Shown here piece by piece: positions 49,954-61,200 of a DNA stretch of 64,000 bases (positions are counted from its first letter, which is position 1; the number at the start of each line of letters is the position of its first letter). This stretch comes from Heliopora coerulea (Eukaryota > Cnidaria > Anthozoa > Scleralcyonacea > Helioporidae). The notes under the pieces were generated by a model. The model was given only the letters and a program-made list of their open reading frames with translations, was not told the origin of the DNA and did not search any database. The stretch covers positions 1 to 64,000 of the forward strand of contig JASJOG010000475.1 in the NCBI GenBank assembly GCA_030142905.1. Reading direction: 5' to 3'. Made by a program: the position numbers and the translations under genes.

Positions 49954-52900
49954 AACGATCTTTTATATCAGCTCCAGTCTGTCTTTAGGGAACACCACTC
50001 AACGGAGAAGTCCTAATTAACATCCTTCATCGTATACTCTTCAATCTCGATGACAACCGCATTAATGGTTTAGTTTTGGCCGACTTCCAAAAAGCATTTG
50101 ACCTGGTAAGCCACGACATCCTGATTGAAAAGCTACATATCTATGGTCTTGATGAATACAGCTTCGGTCTTATGCGCTCCTTCCTTTACAACTGCAGGCA
50201 GGGCACGGTCATCCGCGGAAATGCACAATCGTCGTCCCAGACTCTCACGCATGGAGTACCACAGGGGTCCGTACTCTCTCAATTACTTTTCCTGGTATTT
50301 ATAAACGACCTTCCTAAGGGAGTGTCGCAATCAACCGCAGTTGACATCTTTGTAGATGATACGACTTTCAGTTTGTCCTCGCCATACACAGATACTTCTG
50401 GACTGTGTTCTAAGCTCTGTGAGAGCACCCGTGAACTTGAGAACTGGTCCAGAAATAACCGTTTCAAGTTGAATACTGAGAAGACAAAGTCTATGTTTGT
50501 AACTGGAAGTAGGTTACGCACTAAAATCGGTGATACCAGTGTTAATGAGATGAGAATTTCTACCAGTAAAGGAGAAGAATTGGACAACACCACAAGTCAC
50601 AAGTTACTTGGAGCCTATGTTGATCAAGACCTCAGTTTTAATGAACATGTTGAACAACTATGTAAGAAATTGACAAAACGCATAGGTCTTCTTAGATCGG
50701 TCAGTCAATATCTTCCTCTAAACGAGCGCATACTTTTTTTATATCGCAACTATTAAGCCTGTATTCCTATACAGCGGAGTAGTCTGGAGTTCAACATCAA
50801 AGTGTAACAGTAGGCGAATTTTTCGGCTTCAGAAAAGAGCAGCTCGTGTTATTTTAGGTCTAAAAATGAGAGACTAACGTACTGTAACCCTTTTCAAGTG
50901 ACTTGACTGGCTACCCTTTTACGATGAGATCAATGCAAATAAATTATGTTTATTCTATAAATGCTTAAATGGACAATGCCCGGAGTACTTAGGCAATAGA
51001 TGAGTGCGTATTAGCGATATGTCAACCAGAACCTCACGCTATGGTGATATAACTATACGCTGCCCTAGGTATAACCATGACACAGAAGGTGGAAAAACTT
51101 TTCTTGTTACAGCTGCAAAACATAGGAACTCTCTACCTATTAGTATAAGATCTAGCACCAGTATTAATGCATTCTAGCAGAATTATTGTAATTTTATAAA
51201 GGAAGGTTATGTTGGCTTAGATAGCTTTCCTATTTCATAATTTTTTACCCCTTTTAATATTACATTTATTGTTTTATCTTTTTTAACATTTGTAAATTAG
51301 TCTATATATTTTAGGGGAGGGTCACAAGTTTAACAGTTTTCAACTGAAATGTGTCACCCTCGGTATATAAAGTTATTCATTCATTCATTCAAGAGTTTTC
51401 TTCCCGTTGAGCAGCGTATTATTTATTATAACGCTATGATCAAACAGCCTATAATGTAAGACGTAACCATGGGGTCATCGTGTAAAATAGAGAACTTACA
51501 AAGGGTCTTGCGACTTCAAAAGCTAGCTGCAAGGGTTATTCTAGATGCGGATGCAAGGGCGAATAGTGTCGAGCTATTTAAGAAATTGGAGTGGCTACCT
51601 TTTTTCTTGTGAAGTTAAAGTGAACGTGTGTACTCTGATTCACAAACGTCTGTTCTGCGACTGCCCAGTATATACAGAGGACATCTTAAGAGAAAATTCT
51701 AACATCCATGATCGAAATAGTCGATATGGTTCAATAAACTTGGTTTGTCCGCGCTTTAAAAGAGAAACTGAAGGAGGCTGGTCCTTTTCAGTCAGAATGG
51801 CAAGGCTATGGAACACCTTGACAAACAAACTGAAGGTGATCAAAAGTGTAAATAATTTTAAGAAAGCTCTGATAAATTTTTATGTTGATATTTTAAAGGA
51901 TATTGATCATTTTACAGTTTTATAGTGTCAATTTATAGTTGTTATATTTCCTATTTATTTATTTTGATTTATGTAATCGAGGACAGCTAGTTAATCAGTT
52001 AATGTTGTTATGTCGTTACCCTCTTTAATAAAAGTTGATTGATTGATTGATCCTCAGAAAAACGATTTCTGAGCTCCAAACCGGGATCGAACCCTCAACC
52101 TTCTGATTACCGGTGAGACGCTTTAACCATTAAACAGATGGTGAGCTAAGGTGCAAGTTCGACGTATGTGCGACCTAGGCGGAAGCCACTATATGCTAAT
52201 AATGATATTAATCAACTTTATATTTTAGAAGTGTGAGAGCTTGGAGATATCTTGAGATAATACATGAGTGATCGTGAAGCTCTATGCTCAGAAAAACGAT
52301 TTCTGAGCCCCAGACGGGGATCAAACCCGCAACCTTCTTGCACCTTGGCGCACCATCTGAGTTTTGGTAGCTCAATGTTAAGAGCGTCTCGCCAGTCATC
52401 AGAAGGTTGCGGGTTCGATCCCAGTCTGGGGGTCAGAAATCGTTTTTCTGAGGATAGAGCTTGACGATCGTTTATCTCTCACCTCAAGATATCTTCTAGC
52501 TCTCGCACTTCTAAAATATAAATTGATCAATATCATTATTAACATATGCCACACTAGACCTTGTGTTAACTAATATGCATGACTACTATTATTTGCCGCA
52601 AGCTTATCCACCATTTGGTTTATCTGACCATAACACTGTCGTGGCTTTGCTTAAAATTAAAGAACATAAAAGTAACACCATGAAAGTGATTACAAGACGT
52701 GACCGACGGAGAAGCCGTAAGGATGAAATGGGAAGATATTTGAACCTCGTGGATTGGTCTTTGATGTTTGCCCCTCTGAATAGTTGTGAAGAAATGTGGA
52801 ACACTTTTTATGGAGTAGTACATACTGGCTTAGATTTACTTATGCTAGAAAAACAGATTCGGATCTCTACGGCTGATGCTCCATGGATGGCTCAGAAATT

Positions 52901-55134
52901 AAAATCTCTTATTCTGAAAAGACAAAAAAGTTTAACAAATACAGTACGAATTCTTCTAAATTTAAGTATTATAGAAATTTAGTCAACAGAGAAAGGAAAA
53001 ACTGCAGAGCAAATTATTATAAATTGAAGATACAGCAACTGAAAGGGGAAAATCCAAAGAGATGGTGAAAAGAAGTGAAACGTCTTAGTAATATGAAAAT
53101 CAAAAACAGTGACGTAACATGTCAAATGAATGTTGACGAGTTTTCGAATCTATTTGCAACACGAACAAGCTAATGTTATTAGTGCAGCTTTTTTGGAACC
53201 GCTTCAAGAGTACCGTTTCCCAGCTCAACCAGCACGTCTTCCCTTGGAGGAGTCGCCGGAGTTCCTAAATATAACTGAAAGTCGGGTAGAGAAGGCCTTG
53301 GTGAAGCTTAACCCAGGTAAAGGGTCTGGACCTGATGAAATACCAAACTAGTTTTTAAAGGAATATTCGAACATGGTGGCCCTTCCCTTTATGTACGTCC
53401 TAAATGCTTCCTATCGTGAGCAATGTTCACCCACCGTTTGGAAGATGGCTGATGTATCACCAATACGAGAACGAAGTCCGTTCACGATCTCAAGAAAGAC
53501 TTAAGACCTATTTCGCTCACACCTTGTGCTTCCAGAGTGGCGGAAGAGTTCATAGTAGAAGACTATGTCAAACCAGCAATATTAAAAGTAATTGATGCGA
53601 ATCAGTTTGGAGTAATCCCAAAATCTTCTATCAAGATAGCTTTAATTCGTGTGTTGCATCACTGGTATCTAGGGACTGATGGTAATGGGGCAACTGTAAG
53701 AACTATATTATTTGATTATCGTAAAGCTTTCGATCTCATTGACCACAACATCCTAATTGATAAGCTATGTAACCTGGATTTACCTAGAAGTGTCGTCAAT
53801 TGGATAATCAACTTTCTAACGAACAGATTTTAAAGAATTAAACTGGCTGACAGCTGCTATTCGGAGTGAGGATCAGTCCCTTCTGGGGTACCACATGGAA
53901 CAAAGTTGGGACTTTGGTGTGTTTATTCTTATGATCAATGACCTAGAAATCAACGATCATTATGTTTGGAAATATGTAGATGATACGACAACGTCCGAAA
54001 TAGTTCTCAAGGAGGAAGTCAGCAACGCCCAGTTTACAGCTGATCGTGTTATGGAATGATCACATGAAAACAGAGTCCACTTAAATCCGAGCAAATGTAA
54101 AGAATTAAGAATTTCATTTGCGAAGATACCTGCAGTTTTTGATCCTGTAGTTGTTAATGGCAAGGAGTTGGAAGTAGTGAATTGCGTTAAACTGTTAGGT
54201 TTGACTGTTAGTAACAACTTGACCTGGAATGCCCACATAGATGAAGTTATAAAGAAAGTTGGTAAAAGATTGCATTTTTTAGTACAGTTAAGGCGGGCTA
54301 AAGTACCAGCCATAGGCGTAGAGTTTGGAGGGGCTGAGGGGCTCGAGCCCCCCGAGAAATTTTCATGAGGGCGCTGAGCCCCTCAAAGATTTTGCAAAAA
54401 ATGACTAAATAATCACTTTAGGGGGTAAGGTATAGCCTCACCATCCCGTTCAGCCCCCCGAGAAAAATGCAAAACTCTACGTCACTGGTACCAGCGCAAG
54501 ATTTAGCGTTGTTTTATGTATCGTGTATTAGGTCGGTGGTAGATTATGGAATACCAGCTCTTTACCATTCCCTACCGCAATACTTAAAAAGTGAGTTTGT
54601 GCGTCTGGAGAAAAAGACCATGACTATTATTATGGTAGACGTGGAATATTATACCGCTCTTGAAAGTTTAGGTGTTAAACCCATGAAGGACCATCATGAA
54701 CATCTGTGTAATAAACCTTTTCAATTTATAACTTCAGATCCAAGCCATAAACTAAATAAATTATTACCAGAAAGATATAATCCATATTATAAGTTACGAA
54801 ATCAGCGAAATTTTGACATCCCACACGTTTAAACAAATAGAACAATAAACTCTTTTATTTTCGCTATGCACGATTAATGAAACGTCCGCCTATACTCTAA
54901 TTTGTATACTTGTTAAATTTTTAAGTTTTTTGAAAATATTATTTGGTTAATTTAATGTTATATAGTTTTAAATCTAATTAAAGTTATTCATTAAAAAATT
55001 ACTTGTCAGATACATAGGGTAGTATAGTATAGATAAAAGTTTTATTGGAAAAATTTTTAAATGTAAATAATTACGAAATTCAGCCTTTCTTAGGCTGCGA
55101 TGTAATTTTAATAAATCTATCTATCAATCAATCA

Positions 55135-55200
<66 letters not shown>

Positions 55201-58200
55201 AGTGGCTTCCGCTTAGGCTGAAAGGCCAGCCACGGATTAAAATCTCGTAGTTATCTACATGGTGCATAAGTGTACTTCTGTCGGAATATAACTGTTCAGA
55301 ATCCCTCTAGTAACTGTTGTGTATTTAGAATGAAAAGTCTTTATTTCACGTTCAAGTGATTTGTTTACAATGTAGTTCTCGTCACACCCCTCTTATTGCC
55401 GCGCTCGCTCTTCGAGGGCCTGGTTCGTGCCCTTCGGACAACTGCAGTTCATTGGTTAACATAACTCAACAATAATATAATGAATACACTACACTCCTCC
55501 TTCCTTATCGAATCCATACCTATCTGGTGATTGTCTGCATCGTGTTGGGCATCTTCTGCATTCATTGGTGTTTGAACCTTCACTCACAATCTCTGTAGGC
55601 AGTTCTGACACATTAGAAGAACTAACTGGCTCTTGTTTGTTCGGCTCGACAGAAGGGGTTTGCTCTGAATTGGTTGAGGTAGCACCATCTATTGACCTAA
55701 CTATAGGCACGGGCATCGCCGAACTTCGCCTGAGATTCACCGATGAATCACAACCCCTCATTTGATCCACGTGCCTCTTCCAAACGACTTCGCCCACCTG
55801 GGTGCGATAAGAAACAGGTCCCGTCCGTTCTATTACCGTAGCTGAAAGCCACTTTGGTTCACCTCTGAAATTTTCAACTAACACGGTATCACCCACTTCA
55901 AATTCTCTAGCTTTGCTTCTGCTGTCATGTTTTTCCTTTGAAATTGCTTGCTTGGTGGCTATTTTCGCGCTCAAGTTAGGGTGCAACAATTCTAATCTGG
56001 TGCGCAGTTTCCTGTTTAGAAATAGTTCTGCATGTGTTCGTGTTGTCACCGTGTTTGGCGTGGTTCGGTACGTGAAAAGAAATTGCGCCAAATTTTGCCT
56101 TAAATTCCCAGGGTCCCCGTTCCCTGCCTTAAATGCTCGTTTGAATGTTTGTACAAACCGCTCTGCTTCCCCATTTGAGGCGGGGTGTTTTACCGCTGTC
56201 CTAATGTGCCTAATGCCGTTTGCCTTCATAAACCTGGTGAATTCCTCTGACGTAAATTGTGGACCATCATCCGAAACTAGCTGCTGTGGCAAACCATTCC
56301 TTGCAAAAATGTCCCTCAGTTCTTCTATTGTCCTATTCGCTGTGGTACTCTTCATCATCACCACCTCCAACCATTTTGAAAAAGAATCCACAACAATCAG
56401 AAACATATGATCCATGAATGGCCCTGCAAAATCGACGTGTATTCTTTGCCATGGCATCTCTGGCCAAGACCATGGATGGAGAGGTGCAGCACTAGGTCTA
56501 TTTCTTACAGCCTGGCATGCATTGCATGACCTCACCATGGCTGCCACATCCTCATCTAAACGCGGCCACCAAACATGAATGCGTGCAAGTGATTTCATAC
56601 GTACAATCCCTGGGTGAGTTGCATGCAATTCTTCCAAAACTAAACCCCGAAGTTTGGCTGGAACGATCACGCGGATACCCCACAATAAACAACCATCTTC
56701 AACAGTTATTTCATTTCTTCGAACGTAGAACGCCCGAAATTCTGGGGGAGTCTGTTCATGCCAACCCTTAAGGGTGTACTCTAAGACTCTTGACAGCATG
56801 GAGTCTGTCTGCGTTGCATGTTTCAACTGCTCTGCAGTTACCGGCATTGATTCTATTTGCATCACGTTCACTGACTGTGTTTTTTCTGAATTCTCTGAGT
56901 ACTTTGCCTTTAGTGGCAATCTTGAAAGGCAGTCTGCATTTGCATGTTTCTCAGTGGGTCTGAATTCTACTTCATAATTGTGTGCTGACAAGAACAACGC
57001 CCAACGTTGCAGGCGCTCTGCTGCCAAGGTGGGAATCCCCACTTTGGGACCCAGTATTGTTGTGAGTGGTTTGTGGTCGGTCCGTATTTTGAATTTCTTT
57101 CCAAACAAATATTGGTGAAACTTTTTAACCCCATGTATAATTCCCAATGCTTCCTTTTCGACCTGAGCATAATTCCTTTCAGAGCTTGACAGTGTTCTGG
57201 AAGAAAATGCAATTGGCCTTTCCTCCCCATTATATAATTTGTGTGATATGACTGCACCAACACCATAAGCTGATGCATCAGTGTCTAAAATAATTGGCAA
57301 TTTTGGATCATAATGGGTCAAAACTGGTGCAGTGGCTATTTGATGCTTCAATTTGTTGAATGCTTCAGTGGTTTCATCAGTCCACTTCCAAGGAACTCCC
57401 TTTTTTAGTAGATCTGTAAGTGGCTGGGCTGTTATCGAATGGTTGTGAACAAATTTTGAATAATAATTTAGCATGCCTAAGAATGCTCGCAATTCCTGAA
57501 CATTTGTTGGAATGGGTGCTTCTGAAATTGCTTTGACTTTCTTTGCAGTTGTATGTAAGCCTTGTGCATTTATCAGGTATCCCAGGTATTCCACTGATGG
57601 CTGCATAAATTTGCATTTTCCCAACTTCAGGCAAAGGTTGGCATTTCCCAACCTAGTTAGCACTTGATCGAGGTGAGCCAAATGACTGTCATCATCATTA
57701 CCTGAAACTAAGATGTCCTCAACTCTACAAACAACCATGGGAATTCCCTGCAAAAGTTGTTCCATCTTAGACTGAAATATGGCACTGGCTGGTGCTACCT
57801 CATATGGAAGTCTCCGGAGCCTATACAAACCCCTGTGGGTGTTAATGGTTACATATTCCCGAAAGCTTTCATCTAGCATTATTTGATTATAAGCATTCTT
57901 TAGGTCTAATTTGGTGAATTTTTCACCTCCACTTAATTCCACAAACAAATCTTCTGCCTTAGGTAATGGGTGTTTATCTACTTCTAAATATGGATTCACA
58001 GTAACTTTGTAGTCTCCACAAATTCTTACACTGCCATCTGGTTTCATCACGGGCACTATAGGAGCAGCCCAATCCGAGTATTCTACTTTCTCAAGGACTC
58101 CTTGCTCCACTAATCTTTCAATACCCCTTTCTATTGGTTCACGTAATGCGTAAGGAACTGATCGAGGTTTACAATACTTTGGCTTTACATCTGGCTTGAT

Positions 58201-61200
58201 GTGTAACTTAGCTTTCACATTCTTAAACACTCCTAACTCATCTTGAAACACTTCCCTATGTTTATCCAACAACTCATCTAGGTTGTTGACTACCCTCTTA
58301 ATTGACCCCCAGTTTAACTGAATGCTACGCAGCCAATTCCTTCCTAACAACGAAGGACCGTTTCCTTCGAGAACATGCAATGGCAAACTTGCAGTTTGTT
58401 TCTCATACTCTACATTGACGTCTACCTTACCGACTACTTTTAATCGTCCTCCTGTGTAAGTCCGTAAGCTCATTCCCGATTTCTTTAGCGGGATTCCTTT
58501 CAAATCGTCCCTCCAAGTCTTCTCCGATATCACCGAGACTGAAGCCCCCGTGTCAAGTTCAAAATTCACCTTCGAACTTCCGTTCAACAGCAGAGGGACC
58601 AATATTCTGGAGTCCACGTTCTCAATTTGTAGTCGATGAAGACCTAGCTGCTCGTCGTCCATCATCTGATCATCATCGTCTTGGTCGCTTTCTCCGGACA
58701 CATATTTCGTTTTAGATGCCTTGCTTGCTTCCTTCGACCTCCCAGCATTTTTATCTGTTCCGCTTTCTTCACCACCACGCTTCACTTGTTTTCGGCACAC
58801 TCGAGCAATATGACCTTGCCTTTTACAATTCCTGCACCTCTCAACTTTAAATCTGCATTCAGACGCTCGGTGATTTGTTCCACTGCACCGCCAACATGTG
58901 TCGGCTCTTGATTCGGAATGTTTGTCAACTTGTCTGTCTAGAAGGTTCACGGTTTTCGAATCATCACTCCACCCGTTCTTTAGAGTTTGGGCTTGCCTCG
59001 CAGCTGCTTCCATGCCTTGCGCTATCTCCAACGCCTTCGTCAACGTCAGATTAGCTTCAGCCAACAAGCGTTTTTGAGTTGCTATATCTCTCAAACCACA
59101 AACCAGCCGATCCCGTAAGGCTTCTTCAAGGAACGCTCCAAACTGGCAGTACGTTGCGTGTTTACGTAGCGCTGCACTATATTCAGCTATTGTTTCAGTT
59201 GCTATCTGATTCCTTTTGTGAAATTTGAATCGTTCTGCTATAACTAATGGCTTCGGGTCATAGTGCTTGTTCAACTTCTCCATAATTTCCTCATATTTCA
59301 GCTCTGAAGGCTTTGTTGGTGCCACAATATCCCTCAATAGCGAGTACGTTCTCAGGCCAACCACCGTTAAAAGTGTTGCGACCATTTTCTTGGGATCTGC
59401 GATGTCATTCGCCACCAAATATTGTTCGACCCTCTCCGCGTAGCTTGGCCATTCCTTCGGGCCACCGTCAAATGGTTCTATCTTCCCAAAAGTTCCGCTA
59501 GATCCCATCCTCGTCGCCAGTTGTTGTGTATTTAGAATGAAAAGTCTTTATTTCACGTTCAAGTGATTTGTTTACAATGTAGTTCTCGTCACACCCCTCG
59601 TATTGCCGCGCTCGCTCTTCGAGGGCCTGGTTCGAGCCCTTCGGACAACTGCAGTTCATTGGTTAACATAACTCAACAATAATATAATGAATACACTACA
59701 GTAACATTATTATTATTATTATTATTATTAAAAACTTATTTACAAACAATAACCCTTCAGTTTAATTGCTGCTTTTAAAGGGGTTGTTTAAAAAGAAGAT
59801 AGAATATTTACAAAAATTAGTATCATACAACAATGTTAGCAGTCTCTTGGTCAATGTAAGTGTTTAGTAAGGACTGCTTTAAAAGAATATGCAGACAGTT
59901 GCTCGTGAATATCTAAAATTTCGTTGGGTAATGTATTCCAGGCATAAGCTCCTCGGTACGAAAATGATTTTTTCATAAAAGATCTGTTAGGTTTCTCAAG
60001 AAGTAGCTTACGCCTATTGCTACGCGTTTGATGATAAATATTATCGCAGTATGTAAACATGTCGCAGATGTACTCTGGTGCAATGCTACGGACAGCCTTA
60101 AACGTGGTTAGAAGCTCTCTTCTTTTAAGAATATTTTCTATTGGGCTCCACCCTAAGGTCCGGAAAATTGTTTTTGATCTTATCTGATAATTTGAGCCAG
60201 TTATTGTACGAGCAGCTCGTTTTTGAATTTTCTTGAGCTTTTCTAAATTTGTCTTGTTTCCGTCGTTCCAGACTGTTGAGCAATATGTAAAGTAGGGGAG
60301 TACCAGAGAGTTGTACATACAAATTAGGTCGTTGTGAGGTACATATGGCTTTGCTTTTCTAAGTAGGGCTATAGCACTCGAAAGTTTTTTGCATTGTTCT
60401 TCAATATGTTCCGTCCACTTCAATTCGTTATCAATTATAATACCTAAAGTTTTCTTATGTTTAACTTGTTTAATATTGGAACCATTTATTAATATTCCGA
60501 GATCAGCAGAAGATTGATTAAGTTTTCTGTTTGAGGCTATTAACATAAATTCGGTTTTCTTGGTGTTCAATGTTAACTTATTAGCTTCCAACCATTTGCT
60601 AACATGAAACAAGTCAGCATTTAATTTGTTTTCGATTTCAGTTAAGGTCTTTCCTGTACATGATAGATTAGTATCGTCAGCAAACATGTATGCTTGTGTA
60701 TGCTCAAGGCAATTTGGTAAGTCATTTATGTATAATGAAAATAGTAAAGGTCCCAAGTTGGAGCCTTGTGGTACCCCACTTTGAACTAATTTTTGCTCTG
60801 ACTTCACGTTATTAACTACGCAAACTTGTTTCCTGTTATACATATACGATGTAAGAAGTTTTAAAGCTGTCCCCTTTATTCCGTAGTGTTGAAGTTTTCG
60901 CAAAAGAATAGAATGGTCAACGGTGTCGAATGCTTTTTTAAAATCTAAAAAGAGGACTCCGTTAATCAGACCTTTGTCCATATTTAACAACCATTGGTTT
61001 GTACAATTTAGAAGTGCAGTTTCTGTGGAATGGTTTGGCCGAAACCCTGCTTGCTGTTTACAAATAATGTCATTTTCGTTAATGTACGAGCTTAATTGGT
61101 CGTAAATAAGTTTTTCTAGGATTTTTGCAACTGCAGGAATAACAGATATAGGCCGAAAGTTTCCACATTTAGTCTTGTCTCCTTCCTTGTAAATTGGTGT

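Larger units (their letters stand above)
48204..51388 (+). mobile_element. LINE B, 3.2 kb, inserted into LINE A
   Basis: It is flanked by tcaagagtttt at 48193-48203 and 51389-51399, ends in (attc)n repeats, and encodes endonuclease and reverse transcriptase on the plus strand. The 5' region contains the short repeat actcactgagg. Its gene is broken into three frames. Confidence 0.85.
55315..59700 (-). mobile_element. Ty3/Gypsy LTR retrotransposon, 4386 bp, nearly identical LTRs
   Basis: Two 179-bp LTRs (55315-55493, 59522-59700) begin TGTTGTGTATTTAG and end AATACACTACA on the plus strand, with a 5-bp target duplication gtaac (55310-55314, 59701-59705). I count two differences between the LTRs (tcttatt/tcgtatt and ttcgtgc/ttcgagc), about 1 percent, so the insertion is young. 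On the minus strand a primer-binding-like TGGCGACGAGGATGG (59519-59505) follows the 5' LTR, and a purine tract aaggaaggaggag (55506-55494) precedes the 3' LTR. One long polyprotein gene fills the inside. Confidence 0.95.
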
